From: Hevea brasiliensis
Lineage: Eukaryota > Streptophyta > Magnoliopsida > Malpighiales > Euphorbiaceae
Assembly: GCF_030052815.1 (NCBI RefSeq)
Contig: NC_079495.1
Span: forward strand, 50,259,043 to 50,323,042
DNA length: 64,000 nt
Direction of reading: 5' to 3'
Numbering within the stretch: the stretch's first letter is position 1; each line of letters begins with the position of its first letter. Made by a program: the position numbers and the translations under genes. Positions 33,018-45,865 of this stretch are shown in pieces. A model generated the notes under the pieces. The model ran no database searches and was not told the origin of the DNA. It saw only the letters and a program-made list of their open reading frames with translations.

Positions 33018-36000
33018 TGTAACATCCTCACTTTAGCTAGTCCGTACAGTCTACTGTTCTAGTGACCAATGTCGGTCCAGACAGCCAGAATGTTTGAAAT
33101 TATAAATAGACTAGAGTGAGGAGTTATAAAGAAACTAAATAATGCTCATAAAAAGCAAGGAAAAATTTTAGAAACCAAATACACTAAGGTTAAACAAGCC
33201 GATACACTAGGGATAAGTAACCCGAAGGGGAAGTGACAGTGAAGCCATTAGTAACCCTAGACCCAGGGGAAAAATTATAAAATAATTATTGGGACTCCAA
33301 AGAAGGGTCATTGAGGTTCTTATGGCATTAGAATGCCAAGAAAATACTTATAAAAATTTTTCTATCGGTACACACAATTTTGGCTCGTTAAGCCAAACGG
33401 AGAGCATTTGTCATTTCGTCTTCAGAGATGATTTTTGGCCAACTTGTCCAGTTAAATAAATAATTTATATGATATAAAAAATGAATAAATATTGTTAAAA
33501 ATTTAATTGAAATTAAATAGACAAGAAAAGGGGAGAAAATGAAAGAAAATGGAATTATGATATCATAATGATGTCATTAAAATTCTCCTAACCAATCCAA
33601 TGTTGACACATGGCATAAGCTTATTTAAAAGAGACCAAATGGGCTGAAAAATGAAAAAAAAATCAGAACTCCTTCTCCACTCTTCTTCTTGCCGTCACAC
33701 ATACCCTCCATGGCCACCATGAGTAAGCTTTTTCAAGCTTGATTTCCCTAACTTTTACCCAATTAAACCCTATATTCCCAACACAAAAAAGTGTTCTTAC
33801 ATCTTGGCAAGTCTTTTGGGAGCAAAAAGAAAAGAAAAAGAAGAACCCTAGCAAGTGGAAAATCTCACTCCATTAGAGGTTTGTGACCTATCCTTGGTTT
33901 TTACTTTAAATTCATGTTTAAGGACTTTGAATGAGTGTAAATTACAAAGAAAATTTGTTGAATACCATTTGTATGCCAACCCATAATTTTGGCAGCCTTG
34001 GCTAGGGTAAGATGGTGATGATTTTTGTGGAGGTAAAAGCTACCCTCAGTATGTATCTCTTAAGTGGATTGATGAAATGCAATGATAATGCATGATTTGT
34101 AATGTTTGAGTTAGGGTTTAGGGTGAAAAATGAGACTTTGCTCATGTGATGATGAAAGTAGGATTTAATGGTCAATTAGTGACCATTTGGTTCTGTTTAA
34201 ATCAAAAATGAAGTGAATTGTGTAGTGGGATTGGAGTTTGGTGTGGCTGCCCTTGCTGACCTGTAGGACTGGGCATGAGTCCAGCAGGTTTGGGTAGCAA
34301 TAACTGGAATTGTAGAGGTTAAATTGGTGCAAGGAAAATTGGACATGAAACTAGACATATAATGGCACAACTTTAGTGAAGAAACCATGCCCAGAAAACC
34401 AAACCAAGTTGACCAAAAGATTGCCCTAATCCGGGTGACCTGCATTCTGCCTGGGCAAAATGACCAAATAAATAGTATTTAGTCATTTGACCATAACTCA
34501 GTGTAGAAAGGTCCAATTGACCTGAAATTTTACCAGCAACAAGCTGAGATATGGACCTACAACTTTTATGAAGAAACCTAACCCAAATTATGACCATAAC
34601 ATATTCAAAAAGTGACCTGAAATCACTACTCCTAATACTATAGATTTGGTCAGTCCAGAAATTCTGGAAAAATTACAATCCGGCCAGTTGTGGTTTTTAG
34701 GCCATAACTTGAGTTACAAAACTCCAAATGGAGTGATTCAAAATAGGAAATGCAACTAGACAAAATAAGGAACAACTTTCATGTTGATCATTTTACCAAA
34801 TTCCCACTACAAAAATGACTAATGGAACAGTAAACACAAAGCTTGAAAACTGAAAATTCTGTCCAATTAACATTAAGCTTAGAAATGGTATTGGCAACCA
34901 ATACCAACAAGTTTAGAATGCAAAATATGGTATGTTGAGAGTGTTAAAAACAATGTACCTATTGTCCATGTAAAAGTCAACATTTTGTTGACTAATGAAT
35001 TGAATAGTAACACTAAAACTTGAATTTCAAAAATTATGAAACTTAAAAGTGTAAAATGCCCTAGTATACCTAGCAAGATTGGTTTGGATAGGTTGGGATG
35101 CCAATAGGATTCTGTTAGCAGTACTGTATATGGCTTCATGCCATTCTGTGTTTCATGGCTTCCCATGCCATTCTGTGACATAATAGCCTTTGGCTATGTT
35201 ATTTAAGTTATTACAGTCGGGTTTTATCCCTGATGATTATTACAGCTTATTAGCTGTTCTGTTGCACATCGGGAGACACAATGTGACCGATGGTGTGATG
35301 CTCTGAGGTACTTAGTACCCAGTGTCAGTTTACCCGTTTATCCAGTTCAGTCGATTAATATGGGTTATTCGGGCAATGATAATAAATTTTACCAAATTTT
35401 AATCGAATAATACTGTAATAAATATCAGAAATTAAGTCTACCCAAAAATGAAATCATACATTCTGCATATTTATTTTATTTTATTTTATATTGTCACCAC
35501 TAAGCAAAATTGCTTAGCGCGTCGCTTTTGCCACTCGCAGGTACTGGAGACCTAGCTGGGGAGCCTAGTGGACATCAGACCGGGTGAACTTTCAGACCTG
35601 CATCCGGAGTCCAGAGTCACCTCACATCTGCAGTGCATATGGTAGGACATTAGGACTTTGGGGTAGCACTTTGTATTTTGCATTTTGTATTAGTTTGGGT
35701 TGTAACTATAAACTCTTGAAATTATATAATAATGTAAATATATGAAATTTCATGTTATTAAAATTTTCTGTATATTATATTGAAAAAAAATGAAATGTTG
35801 AGAAATATTTATAAATGTGCTTCCAGTGATGATGTGAACAGAAAAGAAAACTTTCTGAAAATAGTATTGAGATTTTGAGATTGAGTTGAGATATGTGTGT
35901 ATAATGGAGTTTGAATTTGGAAATTATATTGGAAGTGTTTTTAAACAGGTGTAGAAGAACTGTTTTTCCAATTTACAGCCGGCACTCTACCGGATTTTCT

Positions 36001-36150
36001 ATAAAAATTTCAGAAAAATTCAGATTTATCGAAAATTATAAATAAATGAATTAAAAGGGATAAATTGTAATTAAAACATGAATTGGTGCTCCGGCACACT
36101 GAGTGGCATATCTTGCTCGGCTACACTGTAGACGAGTAAGGGGTGTCACA
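33018..36150 (+). repeat. 5' LTR of element B
   Basis: Begins TGTAACATCCTCAC and ends GGGGTGTCACA. Length 3133 bp. Contains the conserved terminal block (about 33048-33100), the three degenerate units in inverse sense (near 34385, 34560 and 34775), and the hairpin CTAAGCAA-AA-TTGCTTAG (35500-35517). Confidence 0.95.
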
Positions 36151-36155
36151 TTTAG

Positions 36156-36167
36156 TGGTATCAGAGC
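36156..36167 (+). other. Primer-binding site of element B
   Basis: TGGTATCAGAGC, five bases after the LTR end, complementary to the 3' end of initiator tRNA-Met. 36168-36283 is leader. Confidence 0.9.
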
Positions 36168-36283
36168 ATTGGTTTAGGCGTTTCTGGGCCTAGATAGAGT
36201 GCATACCATTGCATTGCATTGCATTTGTAAGTATTGAGATGATACTGATGTAGATCTGTTTGTTTTCTTATTTTGATTAGGAT

Positions 36284-37400
36284 ATAGATCCTGCTTCTCA
36301 AAGAGCAGTGGATGAAGAGGTGGAGAGTCGGGCTCCACCAATGGCTGAATTTGGGGGCAGGGGAGAATCTGCTCCACCAGCAGCTGAGGCATTTGCCCAA
36401 CCTCAGTTTGCGCTATTTCAGCAAATGACCGAATTCTACCGGCAAATGATGGGGGCAATTCCACCACCACAACCACAGCCACAACCTCCACCAGCACCAC
36501 AGAAGTCCCATCTGGAGAAACTGCGAAAACATGGGGTTGTGGATTTCTTTGGGAAGAGGGAGGATGATCCCATGACCACAGAAAAATAGTTGGATAGAAC
36601 CATCAGGGTGCTGAAATAGCTTAACTGCACCCACGAGCAGAACCTGGAGGTTGCTGTGTCCCTACTTCAGGATGATGCATATCAGTGGTGGGACACAATA
36701 ACAGTGAGGTGCAATCAGAACGGATCACCTGGGAATTCTTCCTCATAGAGTTCAGGAAGAAATATGTTAGCAAAGTGTATTTAGAAGAGTGAAGAAGAGA
36801 ATTTATCAGTCTGAGACAGAGACAATTGTCAGTGGTAGAGTATGAGCGTGAGTTTATCAGACTGAGCTGATATGGGAGAAAGATAGTCCCTACAGAGGCA
36901 GAGAGGTGCAGAAGGTTTGAAGAAGGACTTAATGACAATATCAAAATTATGATAACAGCATTAGAGATCACAGATTTTGCTAAGCTGGTAGATCCTGCAT
37001 CAAAAGTGGAAAGGGTCCGAATAAATAAACAAAATAGAAGGGAAAGACAGTAGAAGAGGGGTCCGGGTCAGTCCAGTACATTTTCTGCTCCTAGTAAGAA
37101 GAGTAAGGGTCCTCCTGCTCAGAGTTCAGGACCACCACAGTGTCAGGGTCAGTCTCAGGGGCCCAGACCATAGTTCACACCTAGGAGAGGCCAGTCCACA
37201 CCATCAGTGGGCAGCTCTCCAGGGACAGTGTTTAGAGGATCAGCCCCAGCATCTTCTGCCTGTCAGTACTGCCAGAAGTGGCATAAGGGGACTATTGGCA
37301 AGTGACCGGTGCATGCTTACAGTGTGGATCTACAGAACATCAGATCAAGAATTGTCCGAAGAGTACTACTACAGTTGCTCCAACACAAGCTGACAGACCT
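36284..37400 (+). pseudogene. Tekay gag of element B, broken
   Basis: Homologous to the gag of A1 and A2, but the start codon position reads ATA (36284-36286), so initiation is lost; the next ATG is 36308. The capsid motifs VVDFFGKREDD and LQDDAYQWWD are present. Stops occur at 36587-36589 (TAG where A1 and A2 have TGG), at about 36617 and at several later points (for example near 36790, 36868 and 37051). The zinc knuckle ACLQCGSTEHQIKNC (about 37311-37355) is a complete CX2CX4HX4C. Gag would bind element RNA and form the particle. Confidence 0.9.
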
Positions 37401-40169
37401 GCTCCTGCACCACAAAGGGGTAGGAAGCCCGGTAAATCTGAGGTAGCTGGTCTATCACTGAGGCCTGCATCCGAGTCAGCTGAGAGGCCAGACACTAAAG
37501 TACCTGCTAGGGCCTATGCCATCAGAGCTTAGGAGGAGCAAGATGCCCCGGATGTCATCAAGGGTACGTTTTACCTTTACAAGACTTCTGTGCATGCATT
37601 GGTGGATCCAGGATCCACTCATTCCTACATTTGCATCAAACTACCCATAGAGAGGGGAGTTCCAGTAGAGGAGAGTGATCAAGACATTCTGGTCACAAAT
37701 CCACTAAGCCACAGTGTGGTAGTGAATAAGGTGTATAAAGGTTACCCGTTGAGGATTCAGGGGTATGAATTCTCGGCCGACCTAATTGAATTGCCCTTCC
37801 ATGAGTTTGACGTGATTTTGGGAATGGACTGCTTGTCACGTCATCAGGCAATAGTTGATTGCAAATTGAAGAGGATTTCTCTAAAAACTTCTGAGGGTAA
37901 TGAGATTACTGTTGTGGGTGAAAGGACAAATTTTCTGTCCAATGTTATCTCAGCCACAGTTGCAAGAAGATTGATGAGAAAAGGCTGTGAAGCTTACCTA
38001 GCACATGTGGTTGATACTAGGCAGACTAAGCCAAACCTGTGTGATATACCCACAGTAAGAGACTTCCCAGATGTATTTCCTGAAGAGTTGCCTAGTTTAC
38101 TACCAGAAAGGGAAGTCGAGTTTGCTATAGAGGTAATATCGGGTACAGCACCCATTTCTATTGCTCCTTATAGGATGGCACCCACTGAATTGAAGGAGTT
38201 AAAAATTCAGTTGCAGGAGTTACTCAATAAGGGGTTCATACGCCCCAGTGTGTCACCATGGGGAGCTCCGATGCTGTTTGTGAAGAAAAAGGATGGAAAC
38301 TTGAGATTGTGTATTAATTACCAGCAGTTGAACAAGGTAACTGTGAAGAATAAGTATCCATTGCCTAGAATTGACGATCTGTTTGATCAGTTGAAGGGAG
38401 CCGGTATATTTTCAAAAATTAATCTCAGATAAGGGTATCATCAGTTGAGGGTAAAGAATGCAGATGTGTCAAAAACTGTATTCAGAACCCGGTATGGGCA
38501 TTATGAATTTCTAGTGATGCCGTTTGGGTTAACAAATGCACCAGCAGCATTTATGGACCTTATGAACTGTATCTTTCATCCATACTTTGATCGGTTTGTA
38601 GTAGTCTTTATTGATGATATTCTGGTGTATTCCAAGACCAGGGAAGAACATGATGAACATTTGAGGATTGTTCTGCAAAACACGCGAGAAAAGAAGTTGT
38701 ATGCTAAGCTGTCCAAGTGTGACTTCTGGATGAGTGAAATCTCCTTTCTTGGACACATAGTATCAGCTGAGGGGATTAGAGTAGATCCCAAAAAGATAAA
38801 AGCAGTGATGGAATGGAAGCCTCCCAGAAATACAACAAAGGTCAAAAGTTTCTTGGGGCTAGCTGGGTATTACAGAAGATTTGTGAAAGAGTTCTCTCTT
38901 ATAGCTGCTCCAATGACAAAGTTATTGCACAAGAATGTGAAATTTGGCTGGAACGACAAGTGCCAAGCCAGTTTTGAGAGGCTAAAGGCTATGTTGACAG
39001 AAGCACCAGTGTTAACACAGCTAGTGTCGGGAAAAGACTTTGTGGTCTACAGTGATTCCTCGCATAATGGGCTAGGGTGTGTATTGATGCAAGAGGGGAA
39101 AGTGGTTGCCTATGCTTCCAGGCAGTTAAGGCCACATGAACAGAACTATCCTACTCATGACCTAGAGTTAGCAGCAATTATATTCGCACTGAAGATATGG
39201 AGGCATTATTTATATGGTGAAAAATGTTACATCTATACAGACCACAAGAGTCTAAAATATTTGCCAACTCAGAAGGAGCTCAATCTTAGACAAAGGCGAT
39301 GGATTGAGTTCCTAAAAGACTATGATTGTGTGATAGATTATCATCCTGGGAAGGCAAATGTAGTTGCTAATGCTTTAAGCAGGAAGTCCATCACAGCTTT
39401 AAGATCACTCAATGCCTGTCTGTCCTTAGCTCAAGATAGAGCTATTTTGGCTGAGTTGCAAGTGAGGCCAAACTTGCTACAGCAGATACAAGATGTGCAG
39501 AGGGCAGATGAAAAATTAATGGCCATTGTGCATAAAATTCCAGAGGGAAGGGAAACTGATTATGAGGTGAAAGCAGATGAGTGTCTGTAATATAGAGGAA
39601 GAGTGTGTGTACCAGATGATGGGGAATTGAAGACTAGTATTCTGAAAGAAGCACACACTAGTGTTTATGCTATGCACCCGGGAAGCAAAAAAATGTATAA
39701 TGATTTGAAGCCTCATTATTGGTGGCCTGGTTTGAAGAGGGATATAACTTACTATGTGACCAAGTGTTTGACATGTCAGCAAGTTAAAGCAGAACATCAA
39801 GTTCCATCAGGATTGCTACAGCCTATAAGCATACCTAAATGGAAATGGTATTGGGTCACTATGGATTTTGTTAGTGGTCTACCTCTCACCCAGAAGAAGC
39901 ATGATGTAGTATGGGTGATAGTGGATAGATTGACAAAGTCAGCACATTTTCTGCCAGTTAGGACTGACTACTCACTAGAGAAGCTAGCAGAATTGTATAT
40001 TAGTGAGATAGTTAGACTGCATGGAATCCCACTTTCCATCATATCTGATTGAGACCCAAGGTTTACATCGAGATTCTGGAAAAAGTTGCAAGAAGCCTTG
40101 GGCACACAACTCCGTTTTAGCACGGCTTTTCATCCCCAGACGGATGGACAGTCAGAACGAGTAATCCAG
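37401..40169 (+). pseudogene. Tekay pol of element B: protease, RT, RNase H, integrase core
   Basis: Protease at about 37595 ([12 protein letters not shown]). RT with [27 protein letters not shown] and FIDDILVYS (about 38608-38634). RNase H with [15 protein letters not shown] and TDHKSLKYL. The integrase HHCC finger ([19 protein letters not shown]) at about 39665-39790 and core with [18 protein letters not shown] and [13 protein letters not shown]. Stops are at about 37530 (TAG), 38430-38432 (TAA), 39588-39590 (TAA) and 40050-40052 (TGA where an Arg codon, CGA, is expected). All four are single-base changes, and the frame is otherwise continuous. The RT catalytic aspartates are kept. Confidence 0.94.
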
Positions 40170-40243
40170 GTAAACATAAGAACTAATTGAATTTTCATAG
40201 TTAATAAATTGAAATGATAGTAACAATGTGAATTATGTGATAG
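40170..40243 (+). other. Candidate 74-nt intron in the element B integrase
   Basis: After the VIQ codons (GTAATCCAG) the sequence is GTAAACATAAG... and ends ATGTGATAG before ATCCTGGAGG (ILE). The segment has stops in frame, is AT-rich, has GT-AG ends and falls in phase 0. Element A2 has a 75-nt segment at the same codon (14334-14408). The inner sequence has diverged but the donor GTAAAC is identical. Confidence 0.72.
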
Positions 40244-40975
40244 ATCCTGGAGGATATGCTAAGGAGTTGTGTCATTGAGTTTGAGGGGAGTTGGGATAGA
40301 TACTTCCCACTGGCAGAGTTCGCATATAACAATAGCTACCAAGCTAGCATTCAAATGGCTCCGTATGAAGCACTTTATGGGAGGAAATGTAGAACCCCAG
40401 TATGTTGGGCTGAATTGGGCGAAGATAAGCTGGTAGGACCAGACCTAGTGAAACAGACTGAGGAAAAAGTGAAGATAATCAAAGCTAACTTGAAGGTTGC
40501 CTCAGATAGACAGAAATCTTATGCCGACTTGAAGAGAAAAGAGATAGAATATGCAGTTGGCGATAAAGTGTTTCTCAGAGTCTCACCGTGGAAGAAAGTA
40601 CTGAGGTTTGGAAGAAAGGGTAAGTTAAGCCCTAGGTTCATTAGCCCATATGAAGTCATTGAACGTGTGGAACCAGTGGCCTATCGGCTAGCTTTACCAC
40701 TAGAACTGGATAAAATACATAATGTATTCCATGTTTCTATGCTGAAAGGATATCGTTCAGACCCTTCACATGTCATTTCCATGGAAGAGATTGAAATCCA
40801 ACCGGACTTGACATATACAGAAGAACCTATACAGATCCTAGCTCGGGAAGTGAAGGAACTGAGAAATAAACAAATTCCACTGGTGAAAGTGCTTGGCACC
40901 ACAACATTGAAGAGGCAACTTGGGAAAGTGAAGAGACGATGAGGCAATAGTTTCCTCAACTGTTTGCATCAGGTA
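40244..40975 (+). pseudogene. Integrase C-terminal region and chromodomain of element B
   Basis: Continues the integrase (EDMLRSCVIEF, FAYNNSYQASIQMAPYEALY, GRKCRTPVCW) through the linker to a chromodomain at about 40840-40965. The chromodomain has ILAREVKELRNKQIPLVKVL, then in a shifted frame WHHNIEEATWESEETMR. A one-base loss near 40893 moves the frame to an early stop at 40942, and a TAG follows MRQ in the other frame. In chromoviruses this domain binds methylated histone H3 and steers insertion to heterochromatin. It confirms the chromovirus assignment. Confidence 0.9.
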
Positions 40976-41000
40976 AATTTCGAGGACGAAATTTTTTATT

Positions 41001-41013
41001 AGCAGGGAAGAGT
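41001..41013 (+). other. Polypurine tract of element B
   Basis: agcagggaagag just before the 3' LTR start at 41014, preceded by the TTTCGAGGACGAAATTTTTT segment usual at this position in such elements. Confidence 0.85.
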
Positions 41014-44000
41014 TGTAACATCCTCACTTTAGCTAGTTCGTACAGTCTACTGTTCCAGTGACCAATGTCAGTCCGGACAGCTAGAATTTTTGAAATTATA
41101 AATAGACTAGAGTGAGGAGTTATAAAGAAACTAAATAATGCTCATAAAAAGCAAGGAAAAATTTTAGAAACCAAATACACTAAGGTTAAACGAGCCGAAA
41201 CACCAGGGATGAGTAACGCGAAGGAGAAGTGACGGTGAAGGCCGTTAGCAATCCTAGACCCAGGAGAAAAATTATAAAATAATTATTGGCACTCCAGAGA
41301 AGGGTCATTGAGGTTCTTATGGCATTAGAATGCCAAAAAAATGCTTAGAAAAATTTTTCTATCGGTACACATAATTTTGGCTCGTTAAGCCAGACAGAGG
41401 GCATTTTGGTCATTTCGTCTTCAGATATGATTTTTGGCCAACTTGTCCAGTTAAATAAATAATTTATATGACATAAAATATGAATAAATATTAGTAAAAA
41501 TTTAATTAAAATTAAATAGACAAGAAAAGGAGAGAAAATGAAAGAAAATGGAATTATGACATCATAATGATGTCATTAAAATTCTCCCAACCAATCCAAT
41601 GTTGACACATGGCATAAGCTTATTTAAAAGAGACCAAATGGGCTGAAAAATGAAAAAAAAAAATCAGAACTCCTTCTCCACTCTTCTTCTTACCGTCACA
41701 CACACCCTCCATGAGCAAGCTTTTTCAAGCGTGATTTCCCTAACTTTTACCCAACTAAACCCCATATTCCCAACACAAAAAAGTATTCTTACATCTTGGC
41801 AAGTCTTTTGGGAGCAAAAAGAAAAGAAAAAGAAGAACCCTAGCAAGTAGGAAATCTCACTCCATTAGAGGTTTGTGACCTAACCTTGGTTTTTACTTTA
41901 AATTCATGTTTAAGGACTTTGAATGAGTGTAAATTACAAAGAAAATTTGTTGAATACCATTTGTATGCCAACCCATAATTTCGGCAGCCTTGGTTAGGGT
42001 AAGATGGTGATGATTTTTGTGGAGCTAAAAGCTGCCCTCAATATGTATCTCTTAAGTGGATTGATGAAATGCAATGATAATGCATGATTTGTAATGTTTG
42101 AGTTAGGGTTTGGGGTGAAAAATGAGACTCTGATCATGTGATGATGAAAGTAGGATTTAATGGTCAATTAGTGACCATTTGGTTCTGTTTAAATCAAAAA
42201 TGAAGTGAAAATTGTGTAGTGGGATTAGAGTTTGGTGTGGCTGCCCTTGGTGACCTGCAGGACTGGGCATGAGTCTAGCAGGTTTGGGCAGCAATAACTG
42301 GAATTGTAGAGGTTCAATTGGTGCAAGGCCAATTGGACATGAAATTAGACACATAATGGCACAACTTTGGTGAAGAAACCAAACCAAGTTGACCAAAAGA
42401 TTGCCCTAATCCGGGTGACCTGCATTCTGCCTAGGCAAAATGACCAAATGAACAGTGTTTAGTCATTTGGCCGTAACTCAGTGTAGAAAGTTCCAATTGA
42501 CCTAAAATGTTACCAGCAATAAGCTGAGTATAGACCTAAAACTTTCATGAAGAAACCTAACTCAAATTATGACCATAACATATTCAAAAAGTGACCTGAA
42601 GTCACTGCTCCTAATACTATAGATTTGGTCAGTCCAGAAATTCTAAAAAAATTGCAATCTGGCCAGTTGTGGTTTTTGGGCCATAACTTGTGTTACAAAA
42701 CTCCAAATAGAGTGATTCAAAAAAGGAAATGCAACTAGACAAAATAAGAAACAACTTTCATGTTGATCATTTTGCCAAATTTCCACTGCAAATATGACTA
42801 ATGGAACAGTAAACACAAAGCTTGAAAACTAAAAATTCTTTCCAATTAACATTAAGCTTAGAAATGGTATTGGCAACCAATAACAATAAGTTTAGAATGC
42901 AAAATGTGGTATGTTGGGAGTATTAAAACCAATATACCTATTGTCCATGTAAAAGTCAATATTTTGTTGACTAATGAATTGAATAGTAACACTAAAACTT
43001 GAATTTCAAAAATTATGAAACTTAAAAGTGTAAAATGCCCTAGTATACCTAGCAAGATTGGTTTGGATAGGTTGGCATGCCAATAGGGTTCTGTTAGCAG
43101 TACTGCAAATGGCTTCATGCCATTCTGTGTTTCATGGCTTCCCATGCCATTCTGTGACATAATAGCATTTGGCTATGTTATTTGAGTTATTACACTCGGG
43201 TTTTATCCCTGATGATTATTACAGCTTATTAGCTGTTCTGTTGCACATCGGGAGACACAATGTGACCGATGGTGTGATGGTCCGAGGTACTTAGTACCCA
43301 GTGCCAGTTTACCTGTTTATCCAGTCCAGTCGATTAATATGGGTTACTCGGGCAATTATAATAAATTTTACCAAATTTTAATCGAATAATACTGCAATAA
43401 ATATCAAAAATTAAGTCTACCCAAATATGAAATCATACATTCTGCATATTTATTATATTTTATTTTATTTTATTTTATTTTATATTGTCACTAATAAGCA
43501 GAATTGCTTAGCGTGTCGCTTTTGCCACGCGCAAGTACTGGAGACGTAGCTGGAGAGCCCAGTCAACATCAGACCGGGTGAACTTTCAGACCTGCATCCG
43601 GAGTCCAGAGTCACCTCACATCTGCAGTGCATATGGTAGGACATTAGGACTTTGGGGTAGCACTTTGTATTTTGCATTTTGTATTAGTTTGGGTTGTAAC
43701 TATAAACTCTTGAAATTATGTAATAATGTAAATATATGAAATTTCATGTTATTGAAATTTTCTGTATATTATGTTGAAAAAAAAAATGAAATGTTAAGAA
43801 ATATTTATGAATGTGCTTCCAGTGATGATGTGAACAGAAAAGAAAACTTTCTGAAAATAGTATTGAGATTTTGAGATTGAGTTGAGATATGTGTGTATAA
43901 TGGAGTCTGCATTTGGAAATTATATTGGAAGTGTTTTTAAATAGGTGCAGAAGAACTGTTTTTCCAATTTACAGCCGGCAATCTGCCGGATTTTCTATAA

Positions 44001-44146
44001 AAATTTCGAAAAAAATCAGATTTATCGAAAATTATAAATAAATGAATTAAAAGGGATAAATTGTAATTAAAACATGAATTGGTGCTTCGGCACACTGAGT
44101 GGCATATCTTGCTCGGCTACACTGTAGACGGGTAAAAGGTGTCATA
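41014..44146 (+). repeat. 3' LTR of element B
   Basis: 3133 bp, begins TGTAACATCCTCAC and ends GGTGTCATA (5' LTR: GGTGTCACA). Differs from the 5' LTR by scattered substitutions (about 6 in the first 115 aligned bases, fewer elsewhere) and small indels that cancel in total length. It is followed by ACTCT. Confidence 0.95.
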
Positions 44147-44151
44147 ACTCT

Positions 44152-45632
44152 AGTGCAGTCCAAGGCCTGCCTACTTCCCGCAAGCTCTTTATAAGAGTAT
44201 TATACATAACAGAATCAGGAACTAAATCTTTTTGAGGCATTTCATTAAAATGTTTTAATGCTTCATCAATCCTTTTCCCCTTACAATATCCATTAATTAA
44301 GATGTCATAGCTAAAGACATTAACTATGCCACTGCTTACCACTAGATCAACTATTTTTATAGCCTCATCCATTTGGTGTGTAAACAATATCCATCCATCA
44401 ATGAGAAATAAGTCACCACATTAGGCCTTATACCCCTTTGAACCATCATATTGATAATACCTTAAACCTTTAAAACCATTCCTTCCTTAAAAAGAGTGTC
44501 AATCAATACATTAGAGGTGCAAACATTTGGTGATATGTTTTGTTCCACCATTTTATCCAACAAGGCCAAAACTTGATCCATTTGGTTACACAAACAATAT
44601 CGGTTCATCAATGAATCGTAAGTGATAGCATTAGGCTCCACACCTCTTTGAATCATTATTTTGATCATACTTTGAGCCTTAGAAATTGTTCCTTCCTTAC
44701 AAAAAGAGTCTATCAACATATTGAAGGTAAAAATGTATGGTGACATGTTCTGTCCTGCCATTTCTTTCAACAAGGCTAAAGCTTGATTTTGTTTACCTAA
44801 ATTACAAAGACCATGAACTAAGCAGTTGTGAGTGATAACTGTAGGTCATATGCCTTTGTTCTTCATTTGAGAGAAGATATGTAATGCCTCAGTAACTTGC
44901 CTATCCTTGCAAAGGGCGTTAATGATTCTATTGTATGTCACATCATTTGGTTCACAACCTCTCTCAACCATTTCCTTCATCAACCCAGTAGCAACCCTTA
45001 TTTTCCCAAATTTACATAGACAATTTACTATCACGGAGTACGTACGAACATCAGGTTGACAACCTCTCGCAACCATATCATTAAAAAATTCTGCTGCTCT
45101 ATTGATTTTAACCACTATGCAGAGCCCATTAATTAAGGTATTAAATATCACAATGTTGGGTTCCAATCCAATTTTGAGGATTTTCTCCAAAATTGAGAAG
45201 TCGAAATCCATGAGGTGTAAGCGGCAGAAGCAATTCATCAATATGGAAAGAGCAAACATTGTGTGAGATTCCTAGTGACTCAATTGTTCTGAACATCCAA
45301 ACAACAATGTGGTATTATTGAATTCTCATGAGAGCAGATAAAAATCGACAAAATTGAACAATACAAGGTAGAGGATGCATAAGAATTATGCGATTAAAGT
45401 AAGCTAGGGCATCATCAACATCTCTAAAAGAAGCAGAATTGAATTTAGATCCTAAGAAACTTTGAGAGCTTGCACCTTCAAGTTTATGAGTGGAATTAGA
45501 AGTATAAGTAGAATAATTGAAGCAGTGGAAGTAATTTGTAAATAATAATAAGGATGGAGATTGAATGATACCCATATCCATCAACAATTGAAAGTGGAAG
45601 CACCTTGTGAAAATGCTCCGCAGTGCCGCCAT
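44152..45632 (-). pseudogene. PPR protein gene, N-terminal part (restorer-of-fertility-like)
   Basis: The likely start is ATG 45632 (MAALRSIFTRCF), a short Arg- and aromatic-rich leader of mitochondrial type. The conserved Rf-like N-terminal region follows (DVDDALAYFNR, HPLPCIVQF), then about ten 35-residue PPR repeats (for example LEPNIVIFNTLINGLC, CQPDVRTYSVIVNCLCK, CEPNDVTYNRIINALCK). Reading-frame breaks: TAA near 45315, a one-base loss at about 45260, TGA at 44846-44848, a stop near 44462 and a frame change near 44385. The fragment ends at the ACTCT duplication and continues at 33017. PPR proteins bind organelle RNA. Rf-like members form fast-evolving families in which pseudogenes are common. 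The gene is dead irrespective of the insertion. Confidence 0.92.
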
Positions 45633-45865
45633 TATCATCTTCCAAGTTCCACCCATCAACATCACAGACCAGAGAGAGATTGTTTAGGGCTAATGAAAAT
45701 AGACTTGATATTTTTTTTTCTCACAGGCATACAGAAGCACGTACATGACTCAGTGATATAACATTTTTTTTTGTTAAAATCATAGTAATTTTATTAAGTC
45801 ATGCTAATTCATATAAGTCACACACATAATCGATGTGCAATCCCAAAGTACCAGCCCTCCATGAA
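45633..45865. other. PPR upstream region, with a degenerate repeat
   Basis: Remaining 233 bp between the PPR start and the family C solo LTR. 45770-45845 resembles 49885-49960 on the far side of that LTR (TATAAGTCACACACA and related segments). No TATA box is assigned with confidence. Confidence 0.5.

Larger units (their letters stand above)
33018..44146 (+). mobile_element. Complete Tekay/Del chromovirus, element B, inserted in the PPR gene
   Basis: 11129 bp: 5' LTR 33018-36150, primer site, gag, pol with chromodomain, polypurine tract, 3' LTR 41014-44146. Both LTRs are exactly 3133 bp. The flanks are ACTCT at 33013-33017 and ACTCT at 44147-44151, a perfect 5 bp target duplication. Counting one copy of ACTCT, the PPR frame on the two sides joins at the same repeat. 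The element lies opposite to PPR transcription. All major domains are present but the coding region has numerous stops. Confidence 0.96.

Noticed and set aside
41650..41850. Small open frames repeated in both LTRs of element B (also 33663-33854)
   Set aside because: They lie in the LTR body, have low-complexity Phe/Lys runs and no recognisable domain. Duplication simply follows from the two LTRs.
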